DNA of 64,000 nt from Aaosphaeria pasadenensis. Lineage: Eukaryota; Ascomycota; Dothideomycetes; Pleosporales. The stretch lies in assembly GCA_022813625.1 (NCBI GenBank), contig JAKLMB010000022.1, forward strand, positions 1-64,000. The letters are read 5' to 3'. The position numbers and the translations under genes were made by a program. Each line of letters starts with the position of its first letter. Position 1 is the stretch's first letter. Below the pieces are notes generated by a model. The model was not told the origin of the DNA and ran no database searches. It saw only the letters and a list, made by a program, of their open reading frames with translations. Shown in pieces: positions 1-11,342 of this stretch.

Positions 1-866
1 ATATATATAGGGTTAATATATAATACCTATAATATCTTAAAGTATACTAGATAGTTAATAATAGTCCTAGGGTTATCTCCTTCTATTAACCTTATACTAT
101 CTATATTAGGTTATTTATTAATAGGGATTATATATTTAATAGGTACTCTTAGTATATAAGCCCTATCTATCTATTATACTTCTTCTACTACCTCCTTCTA
201 TTTATTATAGTCTAGTATAGGTTAAGCTAGTATTATATTTCTTTTAACCTATTACTAAAAGTTAGTAAATTTTATATTTTAGGGGTACTTAGTTTTCTAG
301 TCCTTATAAACTTCTTAGATTATTTACCCCTTAGATTCCTTAGTATAGAATTGCTACGCATTAATAACAGTCCTAATTACTATTAAAGGGTCCTCCTCTA
401 TAGACTATTTAGCTAGTCTAAGTAGTTAGAAGTATTCTATATTCCTAATTTAGATATTCTTTATTAGTAATAGTATTTTTTCTTTTACTAGAGAGGATAA
501 AAAGGGTTCCCCTTATAGTATTAACTATAAGGGTATATATCCTAAACCTTTAGACTCTATTTCTAACTTAGATTCTTCCTTACTTAAGTATTCTATTACT
601 ATTTTATAGTAATCTAGGACCTAGGCTTCCTGCTCTTTAGGATTTAGCCTTCCTAAAGGTAGCTCTTTAGTAGCTACTATACAGTCCTTCTTAGGCTAAT
701 AGCCTATATTTTACTTTATTTCTATATATATATTATATAGGTTATTAGAATATACTAACTAATATAGTCCCTAGTACTCTTTACTACTAGCTAGTTTATC
801 TTTTAACTCTCTATCTTTTTAGTTATCTTCCTTTACCTTACCTAGTAGTCCCTAGCTCTTTTCTAG

Positions 867-908
867 GTAGTTTCTAGCTATATAGCCTTTCTTACTATAG
901 CTAAAGTA
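867..908 (-). pseudogene. Mutated retroviral-type zinc knuckle of Gag
   Basis: Minus-strand codons fit the spacing C-x2-C-x4-H-x4-C, but positions 1, 4, 9 and 14 are TAC, TAT, TAT and TAC (Tyr). Each is one transition from the expected TGC, TGT, CAT and TGC, and each change is in the RIP context (TpG to TpA, or CpA to TpA). The surrounding KKG and IAR residues of the motif remain. The domain would have bound nucleic acid in the Gag particle and is now dead. Confidence 0.8.
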
Positions 909-2172
909 TATACCTTCTTTATATTACTTTTCCTTCTTTATATCTTATAAGGTTCTCTTACTATACTCCTCTTTATTAGTATCTAGGACTATAGGGTCCC
1001 CTCTATTATAGTTCCTATAGTAGCTTCTTCCTATACTATAGTATATTCCTTAATTATCCTATTACTAGAGGTAAAGTTTATTATTAACTTAGATAGCTTA
1101 CTCTATTATTATAGATAGTATCTATAGTTTTTCTATCCTAATTATTTTATAGTAGATATCTAGTTTTAGTCCTTTATAGAACTTATTTATTAGAGTATAT
1201 TCTTCCTAGTCCTTAACCTAATTTACTACCTGCTTAAATACTAATATATAGGTTACTACTAACTTAGTCTAGACTATTTTCTAGAGTTTTTATTCTACTA
1301 TTCTTTTAGTATTAATATCTCTAAATATTTATTTTAGCTTCCTTTTAAAGTATTTATAACTATTAAAGATTAGGGTAGTTTTATTCTTTTATTCCTCTAG
1401 TTTCTTAGTCTAGTAGTTAGTTAGGTAAGTATTAAACTAATCTATTACTCTATCCTTAAAATAAGTTACTATATAGGCTACTTTTACAGTATTATCCTTA
1501 AGATAGGCTATATTAATATCTATATATATAGATATAGAGGCTAGGAATCCTTATAGCTTACTTTATATTCTATTAAATTTCTTAGGTTTAGCTAACTTTA
1601 GGGGCCTACTATAGTTTACCTATCCTTCTAATACTACTATCTTGTCTAGGATTCCTTTATTAACCTTATTTTCTCCTTTAGAGAACTTTTCCCTAAGAAG
1701 AGTAGTAACTTATTTAAAGAGTTCCTAATAGGCCTCCTTTACCTTCTAGTTTTCCTTATTTAGGTAGTTTACCTGCTCTTTTAACTAGAGCAGGTCCTCT
1801 AGATTAGAGGATACTAGCTAGTTTATTACTAGTCTAGTTAAACTAGATATTATTAGTATAGTAATATATACCTATTAGTAGATCCTTAAGACATAATTAT
1901 TAAAGTATAATAAGGTTATCTAAGTAGAGACTTAGATATATAACCTTAAAAGAGTTCTATTAAGTAGTAAGGGCTATAGGTATAGTATTAATATACTAGT
2001 AAGGTTAAATATTAATTAATTACTATTATATAAATATATTACTAAAGATATTATAAGTAATCTTCTATTAAGAAACTAGATATAGAGAACTATATTATAG
2101 ATTAATAATAAGGACTTATTTATAGAATATATTCTACTTATATATATAAGTATACTTAGCAGATTTATTAGG

Positions 2173-2231
2173 TTTATAGAATAAATCTATAAATTCTAGA
2201 TTTATAATATTTATAGAATAAATCTATAAAT
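2173..2231. repeat. Two 22-bp direct repeats, each with an internal inverted repeat
   Basis: A 22-base unit starting TTTATAGAATAAATC occurs at about 2173-2194 and again at 2210-2231. Inside each unit the halves can pair (TTTATAG with CTATAAA). It lies in the retroelement leader just left of the point where RIP-like depletion ends. Probably remnants of the element's own leader; no function is known. Confidence 0.6.
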
Positions 2232-2377
2232 CTATTATATAACCTGCATCACGTGTCTATATTATAGTTAGCCTTGTCCACGTAGAGCCTGCCCGCGTCC
2301 TCCTGTTCCTATAGGTCCTCCTTGTAGGATTCCTTGTCGCCTTCTGGCTACTTAGAATCGTCACTGTTTGGTTCATC

Positions 2378-2686
2378 TGTAACAAATATTAGATTATATA
2401 ACTTATCCTTAGGTATTATTAGGCCCTTTAGCTTAATCTCTAACTTCTATCCTAAGTACTTAATAGCTTCTTTATCCTTATAGGTTCTGGTATTATAATA
2501 TACTAGGTTATGTAACTTTCCTTTAGGCATTATTAGACCCTCTAAGTCTAATCTCTAACTTCTATCCTATTTCCTTATTCTTATAGGTTCTAGTGTTGTA
2601 ATACTAGGTTATGTAGTAACTAGACTACTAATCTAGTATTGATACTCAATTGTCTAATTAATTAATCCTAATAATCAACCGTTACA
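2378..2686 (-). repeat. 5' LTR of the gypsy element (309 bp)
   Basis: Bounded on the plus strand by TGTAAC (2378-2383) and GTTACA (2681-2686), a 6-bp terminal inverted repeat with TG...CA ends as in fungal Ty3/gypsy LTRs. Its position fits the 5' LTR of an element whose gag is read leftward. CpA and TpG occur here, so it is far less mutated than the internal region. No obvious TGG-type primer binding site directly follows it. The second LTR and the target-site duplication (this side would begin GCTAA) are outside the window, so a solo LTR beside an older element cannot be excluded. Confidence 0.65.
2407..2621. repeat. Diverged tandem duplication inside the LTR
   Basis: About 2407-2517 and 2519-2621 are two copies of a roughly 105-bp unit. 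They share CCTTTAGG/CCTTAGG starts, TCTCTAACTTCTATCCTA cores and a TACTAGGTTATGTA end. Differences are small indels and mostly transitions. The duplication fills most of the LTR. Confidence 0.65.
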
Positions 2687-2928
2687 GCTAATAAGGTAGG
2701 GAATCATAAAAATATTGAGGTAAACTCTGTTGTACATGCTACACTACGTGCATTAATAGAAAGCACCAAAAGCATCCAGCTCATAGAGCTTTAGACAGAA
2801 CATAGTGAAGCTAAATCACTACATAAAGACTAAGAAAGAATCGGACAGCATAAGCAAATTCAAGATTGCCTACAGCCTACCCTATCATATACGCATAAAT
2901 AAACCTTTCCGGAGAAGAGACAGCGTCG
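2687..2928. other. Short spacer between LTR and the dep1 3' end
   Basis: Ordinary base composition. It would contain the 3' untranslated region of the minus-strand dep1-like gene. A small plus-strand ORF starting at 2805 overlaps the gene's 3' end and has no recognisable features. No terminator can be identified with confidence. Confidence 0.5.
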
Positions 2929-5578
2929 CTACCGACCAAAAAGCGGCTGCGCGTTTATGGCGCCGAGACTGCCCTTTTGAGATACTGGCACCTGCCGTGC
3001 AGTTCCGGCTGGTGCCACTGGGTTGAGTGATCGTAGATTATTCGTATGCCAGCGTGAACCGTGCTCATCAGTAACCGGTTCCACGATGGCGGCTGGGCTC
3101 GAACGTGGATGTGCGTTGATGGTGTAGGAGTCCCCTAAAGCCTCACTCGGGATTCGTGCATGTAAGCCAGGGACTTCGGAATAGGCGCCATGGTCACCTG
3201 GATGTTTTTTTGATTGCAAGATTGGGGATTCCGACTCTCCAGCCCGCCCTGCGTGTGCTGTGGCCGAGGGAGGATTTGAGCCTATCTCGATGGTGGAGGA
3301 AGATCCATTTGGGGCATGAATGTCGACAATCCGTCTTTGGCCAGCGGGTGTCTGGAAGCTCTGGTTGGACTGCCTTGGGGTGGCAGCAATAGCAGCTTGG
3401 TAATGTGTTTGCTGATGCGCTGGATGTTGCGGGTTTGCCCAAGGGGTTCTTTCAATAAACTGCTCTTCCGCAGCAGCCTCGTCGGCGGTAGCACTCCGGT
3501 GCATCGAGCGGACGTAGGGCAGGGTTTGAGTGGCCGAAGGACGTGGTGTGATCTGGGAGCGTGCGTGTCAGCTAAAAGGATGATACAAAATATATTGAAG
3601 GACTCACTTTCATTGCTCGAAAATCATCATCTATTTCCGATGGACGTGCAGCCTTCAGTTCTGGAGCTGCAGGAAAGCCAACGTACTTGGCTACACCGGA
3701 TATGATGGAGACCTCTAGATTATATGCTGTCTGCTGACGAATTTGCTCCGACCGCTTCTCTGGTAGGCGGATGGCATATTCAATATCCTCGACTCCATAC
3801 TGTCTGCGGCCGCGTTGCAGCTCGTATATCCGTTGATTACAGTCCGAGAGTATGTTTTCTCGAGTATCCCGTACGGTTTGGAAGTATTGGCTGTGTAGCT
3901 GATGCCTCTCTGCAATCGTGGTCCTCTCAAGGCTTTGCTTCTTGTAATCCATCAATTGCCTTTCATAAGCAATCTTGGCAGTTCTTCGGTCGTCGATACA
4001 CCGAATCATGGCTAGATACTCGGGGTGTTGACAATTTGGTTGTTTAAGCAGATCCATCTCGTACTCACACTGAGCAAGCTGCTCGTCACATAGTCTAGAA
4101 TGTCAATTTACACATAGTTCGTGCATGAATGTGTGGACGGTGCTTACTTTTCCCTGAAAATCTTGAACTTCCTTTCGATCTTTGCTAGCTCGTCAATTGC
4201 AGTCTTCTTCTTCGAAGCTGGAGCACAGTGGTTAGGTCGAACGTTTAAAGGTTAAAGGCAGGGGAGCTCGATCGCGTCTACTTACCTTCCTCATCCATTG
4301 CAGAGCCATCCTCCTCTTCCTGTTCGGCGTCTCCTTGGAGCTCCTGGGAATCGAGATTGCTCGTGACATCAACGCCCCCACCGATATCGTCATTCTTTCT
4401 CTTGCCTCTCCTACCGCCTTTACGAGGTTTAGAGAGCTTTGCAACTGTGGTCAATTCTCCAACAGCCTCTGTTGCCACATCTGCCTGTCTTGCCTCGAGC
4501 TCCATTTCCTTTTCGGCAAGCTGCAATATTCTTTCCCCAGCAGTCTCGATCTCCTCTTCGATATCAACTGGAGCGGAACTGGAAGCTACGCCCTCGCGGT
4601 CGCCGCTATGGGCAAGATCTGCCTCGACACTTGTCCGCTTTCTGGCACGCTTTTCGGTTGCTGTTTCGTCAGCAGAGCTTGTTTCTGCACTTGAACGCTT
4701 CCGTTTCTTCCCAGCCAATTCCAGGCTTGCTGCTTCTGACGCCGCCACGAATGATAGCGACCGGAGCGCTGCATTCCCGTCTGTCGGAACGTCAATCACA
4801 TCAACCTCATCGATGACTGAAGACGTCGGCGAAGGTGGCACGGAGCTGTCCTGGAGCACGGTCTTCGTATGCGATAACTTGCTTGGTGTTCGTTCATACA
4901 TCTGCTCCGAATTAAGTGATGCATTCGTCGCGGTGCGGGTTAACTTCCGGGGTGTCTGTTCCAAACGTTCAGTTTCCGCTTCGGAATCATTGTCAATCAA
5001 ATCTATAGCCCCGACAGCACGAGGAGTAGGCTCTGAATGCTCATCAGATGCATCGCCCAACTCGCTCAAGCTACTGGATCTGTTATCCTGCAAGTCATCG
5101 ATACTGTCCCTTCCAACCAGTGAGTTAACAGACACGCTGTTCAGTGTCGGTCCATCTGATACTGGCAAGAAAGGCGATGTTGGTGCAGCAGCTCCATCTG
5201 GCTCTTTGGAGCTGGAAATTTGTAGAGAATCCTTCGCGGCGAGGGGTGGGGTTGACGTTCTCGAGGAGGGATTTGATAAGTCGGTACTGGGAATCTGAGC
5301 ATTGTCTTATAGGAAACAAAACAATAGGTTAGCCTTGACATGTCATACTGTTGCATGGAAGAAGCGTGGATCCCTCGAATCTGGATTTGCCAGCACAGTC
5401 GTTGCGTCGCGGGTTAGACTGCGATATAGAAGATGGTACTATAGAGGCAGAGCATGACGCTCATGGAAAACATAGAATGAACTCTTGTATTACACATACC
5501 ATTGGTCACCACGACGTCCCGTTCGGCGCCTAGGACGGGATTTGAACTGCTTCTCTTGCCTCGCTGGAGCGCGCTCAT
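2929..5578 (-). CDS. dep1: Dep1/Sds3-family subunit of the Rpd3L histone deacetylase complex
   Basis: Nuclear chromatin protein expected to act as a subunit of the Sin3-Rpd3L deacetylase. Five exons join in frame: 5578-5500, 5305-4286, 4217-4148, 4094-3608 and 3552-2929, giving 733 aa. Donors are GTATGT, GTAAGT, GTAAGC and GTGAGT. The acidic, Ser-rich N-terminal half carries SSLSELGD and SEAETERLEQTPRK, blocks typical of fungal Dep1 proteins, then a basic stretch. The Sds3-like coiled-coil domain (about 341-500) runs from AIDELAKIERKFKIFREK through the CQHPEYLAMI region, split over exons 3 and 4. The tail of about 205 aa is low complexity, ending QPLFGR. The start was chosen because exon 1 is short and joins in phase; intron 1 (194 bp) is long. 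It is divergent from nop12. The family is sure; Dep1 rather than Sds3 rests on the N-terminal motifs. Confidence 0.85.
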
Positions 5579-6065
5579 TGTGCGCTCAAGCGGCGGAAAG
5601 GGTAACCGCCAGAGATCTTTGTCGCGAATCCAGGCCCAAGGTATCGCACGCCGCACGTGAAGCTACTGGATTAAGCTTGTGGTTATAAAAGATCGTGGTC
5701 GCTGAATGCGAAGTGCGGGAAAGGAAGGTATATCGGGGGCGCTCGTGTTCCTTTAGACGTATCGGAGAAGGGCAGTGAAAACCTAAACGATGTGCAACGA
5801 AGCAATAATTCACGTCTTAGTAGGTATGGTGAGGAGGAGAGACGCAGTACTGTGTCGCAGAGTGAACCAAATGAAGAGTCGCGGAACTGCCCGTGTTCGG
5901 CGTGCCAAGTGCGTGCTCATTGGGAACAGGTCATTTGGGTTGAGCACTCCGGGCTAGCCAAAAGAAGGTATGACTGCACTACGGCGCCATGTTTCTCCGG
6001 CCAACCTGCTCCACCAAAACTTTTTACGGATAATCCGCCCATACACCCTTCGTCAAAACATTGCA
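5579..6065. promoter_or_regulatory. Shared divergent promoter region of dep1 and nop12
   Basis: 487 bp between two start codons facing away from each other. It must hold both 5' untranslated regions and promoters. No clear TATA box was found on either side, as expected for housekeeping genes. A reading frame open upstream of the nop12 ATG (from 5970) has an in-frame ATG but looks like leader sequence. Confidence 0.6.
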
Positions 6066-7746
6066 ATGGCGAAGTCGGCTTCCAATCGAGCCACCGCAGC
6101 TGGATCGCGACAGCAACATGCAGGAACCTTCGTGAAGCTCGAAAAACGCGCACTTGACCCGAATATTTCATCCCTGTTCGCGAAATCTGTATGTATCTCC
6201 ACCCATCAAACACGCAACATTTCATCATGAGGTCCGTATCTAACATTTGACAAAGCTTGGTCCAGTCAAGGCTCCTTCAAAGGCACGCTATCGGGACTTG
6301 ATCGAGAGTCGACCTGTTGTGAACACGAGCGAAGGAAGTGAAGATGAAGGCCAGCGCAAAGAAGTCAACGAAGACACTACATCCGTGTCCGATGATATAT
6401 CATCCGATATAGAGGTCGAAAAGCATTCTGTTTCGAACGAGCTCGAATTACCTGAACCTGGCGAAAACGTTCCACATTCTCAAGACCACGCTTCTGCGGG
6501 TGACATCGGACCATCAGAAGCTCGAGAGTACATCACCAATAGTGATGAACAACATTTAGGCAAAAAGCGTAAGCGCACCAAGGAGACAGATGTAGAGGAC
6601 AACTATATGCAGAAGCTTGCTCGCGAGGAGGCTAGAGAAGAGGAGGAGAGAGGCAAGAAGCGAAGAACCGTAGTTGGTACAGATACGGACTCTGCTACTG
6701 CGTCAGGATCGGATGACGACAATTACACAATTCCAAAGCATGAGACGCAGACCGGGTCCGCAGATATGGACGAAGTGGATAAGGCTAGCCGCACAGTTTT
6801 CCTCGGTAACGTCTCCAGCGCCGCAATAACATCCAAAACTGCAAAGAAGACTTTGACAAGACATCTCGGATCCTTCCTTGAAGACCTTGCCGATCACAAA
6901 CCTCCGCACAAAATCGAGTCTTTGCGCTTCCGCTCTACCGCTTTTGCTAGTGCTTTACCAAAGAAGGCCGCATTTGTCAACAAGGAGATTCTAGATGCGA
7001 CCACCAAGAGTACGAATGCGTATGTCGTATATTCCACAAAGATTGCGGCTAGGGAAGCAGCAAAGCGTCTAAACGGAACAATGGTATTAAACAGACATCT
7101 TCGGGTAGACTCTGTGGCACACCCGGGCAAGGTGGATCACCGTCGTTGCGTCTTCATTGGTAATTTAGGCTTCGTTGACGACGAGAGTACGATTAATGCC
7201 AGTGAAGAGGACAAAAAGAAGACCAAACCTCCCGCAGACACGGAAGAAGGCCTTTGGGTCCAATTCAGTAAAGCTGGTAAAGTGGAGAGCGTCCGTGTAG
7301 TCCGCGATTCCAAGACCCGAGTCAGCAAGGGCTTTGCTTATGTCCAATTCGAAGACGAGAACTCGGTCGAGGCAGCTTTGCAGTACAATGATCAGAAGTA
7401 CCCTCCTATGCTCCCGCGTAAGCTTCGAGTGGTGCGTGCCAAAGCTCCTAAGAAGAAGTCAACCTCATCGGTGAGGAAGCCCCAGCCAGGCAAGCCATCT
7501 GGGGTTTACAGCGCCAAAGTGTCGGAAAAGCAGAAGACGGACCATGGCCGTGCTCGCGCCATGCTTGGTAAAGCAGCTGCTTTCAAGAAGGCTGAAGACT
7601 TTGTTTTTGAAGGCCACCGAGCCAGTAGGAAAGATGGGGCGGGTGGGCCCAAAACGGGGCCCAAAAAGAGGACAGGCAAACCCCAATCTAGAAGCAGCAA
7701 GCGTGGCGCGGCGTGGAAAGATGGTGCTGGAAGAACAAAGCAGTGA
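6066..7746 (+). CDS. NOP12: Nucleolar RNA-binding protein Nop12 (RBM34 family)
   Basis: Nucleolar two-RRM protein that in yeast supports 25S rRNA maturation. Exons 6066-6188 and 6256-7746 join in phase 0 and give 537 aa. The junction restores FAKS/LGPVKAPSKARY, the conserved N-terminal block of the family. The region of about 50-215 is acidic with basic clusters (KKRKR, KKRR). RRM1 starts near residue 218 (RTVFLGNV) and is split by a long insert. RRM2 starts near 337 (RRCVFIGNLGF) with its RNP1-like KGFAYVQF near 399. The tail is Lys/Arg/Gly-rich, as expected for nucleolar targeting. The start at 6066 was preferred over an in-frame ATG at 5970 because the protein then begins with the usual short basic MAKS segment. 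Confidence 0.9.
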
Positions 7747-10700
7747 TGGAGGACACGGGTTGTTGGAGACTTGTAGTTTTTATAAGTAGGTCAAGGGACT
7801 GTCTTCCTTGGGGCATACTCATGACACAGTAACGCTTTGCTCATATATCGGACACTATAGCCTGTGCAGTGACCGTCGAGACATACCTCTGCACTCCACG
7901 CGACAAGGTTTCATGTAGTTATCACCTCAAGAATCAAAGATCATCACGAGTCACGCATTCACCGCCACCACAACCTATTCATTGCTCAGTTAACAGGATG
8001 AGTGGTTTCCGACCCAATGCCCACAACCACTGTATCTTTGTTCATTGCGAAGAGCCTTTGGTGCGCTTCTGATGTATTATTTTTGTTGTACAGTGCAGAT
8101 TGATACGCACGATGGATGCTGATGTCTTAGTTCGAATAGGGCAATGGGGTGTCGAGACATGAGTGGGCGCGTATCTTTAACTTGTTCGCTCATTTCATTG
8201 TATGGGGCCATAGCCTATTGTCCAACCAAGCTTTGGTCACCACGCCCTGTCTGTACTCTGCCGTAGTCAATGCAGACTTTGCCAAAGGACAACAACCCAA
8301 GCAAGTGCAATTCGTCTCACAGCCCATTTGAGATATCAAGATCGCACCGTAGAGCTCCCAAGAAACGGGTAGTACCTAGATGATAGTATACCATGAGTTC
8401 CAACATTCGGGCCTTACCGTAAGGACTTGGTCAGAGAACACCCAAAGGTACGAAAGACTTGTTCTATCTTTCGATCGCGTAAGATGAACTTCATAGTTAG
8501 GTCAGGGTTGTAATCCAAGGTATCAGAATATGCTTTACTGCTCTCCATGATCCCAACGCAGGATTTGTAAGGTAGAAATCTCTGGAGGTTACTACGGAAC
8601 AAAATGTAGTGACCCGGAACGCGTATAAGAGATAGAGAATGAAATAAAGTTATAGGCGTCATAAATCTTTGCTAGGAACAGGTACATCGACAGTCCAGGA
8701 TGAATGTCCATGTCGTTAGAGCATTATAAACACCCTACTGTGTTTGTGGTTATTTATTAGCGATACCGAACTAGTGCTGCACCTCCAAATACGGTAGTGT
8801 TTCAACTGAGCCTAGTGGCACAACAGCTGCGGTGTATGTAGTGATGCTGGCCTCGAAAAGATGTAACGTTGATTGATTAATTCGACGAAGAAGCGATGCC
8901 CAGACGCTGCGAGTGTGGCAGAGGACCAGACTGTAAAGTTGAGCGAGTGAATAATGAAAGATCTGATTTCGTATGTACGGAGGTAGTCCGTAAACACATA
9001 CAGTATAGAGGCAGCAGAGGAAAGTGGTCAGCAGTATCTGATGATAACTTGTGGTAGGGTAGTGAAAATCCAACACAAGGTAAGTGATTAGCGGAAATAA
9101 ACCCGCTCTGTTGGCCAAGAGTGCGAGTATCTACAACTTCGTCCTCGCCCTGTCTACACACATGAACTTGTATCTAGGCATGAGATCTGTGTATAGTCTA
9201 CCGGTATGTTCAAGCAGGAGACTCGCGATAGTCGGCTTAGCCATTTGAAGATGTCACTGATGCCACGTTGGGCGGCAGAAGAGCTGGAGGAGACCCATGC
9301 ATCCTTTTCCATCTATCACCTTGGTAGTTTATCAATTACTCTGTAGACGGTCACTAATACCAGAACACCATAGTTCTATGCTGTGTGAAGAGCATACTCG
9401 TACTATTTCTCAGAGTATAACACAGCCCAAGCGCTGACGTCGTCTGGCGGCGGCTGAAACGCCAATCGTGTTGGGACGCTATAGACATCCACCATGGGGA
9501 AAATTACCTGCTCCCACGCCTAGCGGCTAGTCTGGCATGTCAGCCGTGGGAGGGGGAATTAGATATCTACGCCTACGAAGGTAGAGACAGCAGCTCGTCG
9601 TGGGCGCCGGGCGGCCGATGGGGGAGAAGGATAGGTAGACTGTTTCGATGTGTAATACCCCGTAGGATGGTGATGCTTGTATTACTTCGTAACTACCTAG
9701 TTACATACCTACATGCTGATTACATACACAGTACATTTGTACACGCCTGGTCGTGCAAACAACATGGGGAGATGATATTTGATAACCAGGCCAGGCGAAA
9801 GCAAATGTACTCCAGAGTCCGTACATAGTACGACGACTACGAAAGAGACGCTACGAAGGACAAGCTACAGAGTATATAGTCACACTGCACTCACCGTAGG
9901 TACGAGGTAAGTAGAAGAAGTATTGGAGGTGACTACATACACAGTAGTAGCAGGGCAGATACCTACTCCATACTGTGTAGGTACCCATCACCGGGCCCGG
10001 TGTAGGGGTAAGATTATCCATTATCTTGTGCAGCAAATCATGGAGGAGTATCTTGGGCAATTAAACCACGTAGGCTGGACGAACTTCAACGAACTTCAGG
10101 CGTGAACCAATGGAACGTCGATATTGAAGAGAAAGTGGCAGGTTTTGGTCACAGTCACATTAACTATTGGGCACGCGCTGGAAATTCCACCTGGCGAGCG
10201 CGGGACGGTGTGGCACTGTAGTCTGTGGCACTACAAGTTCTTGGTCCCTTGTCAATACTCGGTAGTATGTAATGTATTGTATTCTTACAAGGTACGGAGT
10301 ACCTACTGATTACCTAGGGGTGTCTATACAGGTGTTTAGGTACTGTCATTGTACTGTATGGAGTACGCACTACTCACTCAACGACTACTGTACACAATAT
10401 ACATATTACAATATGGGTAATCCATACTCTGTACTAACTAACTATGATGTTGTTTTTGGTATGTCTACGATGTAGGTAATGGGGATACTACAGTGTACAT
10501 ACTGGAAATGATGGATTGATGACTTCAGTGTCCAGTGTCCAGTGTCCACCATAATAAACCCTGCTCAGATTCCTCGGATTGACCGATTAGTGTGGCCATA
10601 GAAGGTTTAGCGTTTCCCTACAGAAGCAGACTAACAAAAAAAGCAATAATTAATGCACCTCCAAGGCTCGTAGGTAGAACTTTGGGCAGATCAGGCAGAC

Positions 10701-10900
10701 CAGGCAATGTCCTGCCAATGTCCTGCAACGTATGTTTTTAAAGGGGAGGAGAGAGAGATAGCGAGAGCGGAGAATATGGAGTACATAAGTACGGAGTAGG
10801 TAGTTACGAGGTACTGTCAGAAAACAGCGAACAGAGAGAAATCGACGTAGCTAGGTCCTAGGTAGAGACGAGAAACGAGAAACGAGAGAGTGTGTGGAAG
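7747..10900. other. Gene-poor intergenic region
   Basis: About 3.1 kb with no ORF that looks coding on either strand. Present are a CAGTGTC heptamer repeated three times (10526-10546), copies of TACGGAGTA at 10303 and 10790, and many short GTAC/CTAC-rich stretches around 9650-10500. The ORFs near 8771-9161 on the minus strand have no domain and poor composition. Confidence 0.5.
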
Positions 10901-11304
10901 GGACCGGGGTCCCTCCGAACCCGTGCCACTCCTCGCCTTCCCGTGTATGTGCGTGGATCCGGGATGATTGATTGATTGGATTCGTCAGTATCTACGCCTT
11001 CCCCCTCCTTCGTTCGCTCCTGCCCTTCGCTTCGTTCGCTCGTTCGCTCCTTCCCCCTCCCCTCCTCCTTCACTTTCCCTCGTCCTTTCCTTTCCCAGGT
11101 CGCCCCCAACTTCACCCAATAAAAGTTCTCTCCCACCCCCCGATCATCCCAAAACAATCCATCCATTCACCTTTCATCGTCTATCCTATCAATCCTATCA
11201 ATCCCATCAATCCTACTCTCTATCCGTCAATCAAATCAAACTTCCATCATAATTCATTAAAAATCCCTACGAGGTATCCTATCGTATCCTTCCATTTGCT
11301 TACC

Positions 11305-11342
11305 TTTGCTTTGCTTTGCTTTGCTTTGCTTTGCTTTGCTTT
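11305..11342. repeat. (TTTGC)7 microsatellite
   Basis: Seven perfect TTTGC units plus a partial one in the pyrimidine-rich region upstream of hapB. Close by are (GCCATA)4 at 11425-11450 and about (CAT)8 at 11918-11942. Confidence 0.9.

Larger units (their letters stand above)
1..2377 (-). mobile_element. RIP-destroyed Ty3/gypsy retrotransposon, internal region (gag), 3' part outside window
   Basis: Extremely AT-rich block in which CpA and TpG are almost absent up to about 2241 (7 CpA and 5 TpG counted), the signature of repeat-induced point mutation. Read on the minus strand, about 1590-1135 still resembles a Ty3/gypsy Gag capsid domain despite many TAG/TAA stops at former CAG, CAA or TGG codons. 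Recognisable pieces include a KFN motif, a lysine-rich centre, an IFRDI stretch and FYKGLK near its end. At 908-867 a 14-codon C-x2-C-x4-H-x4-C zinc knuckle has all four ligand codons changed to Tyr by single transitions. Order on the minus strand is LTR, leader, capsid, knuckle, as in Ty3/gypsy elements. Protease and polymerase would lie left of the window. No function is retained. Family assignment is by eye. Confidence 0.85.

Noticed and set aside
4357..5298. 313-codon plus-strand ORF
   Set aside because: Lies antisense to exon 2 of the dep1-like gene. Its Ser/Val/Leu-rich translation is the mirror of an acidic low-complexity coding region and lacks any motif.
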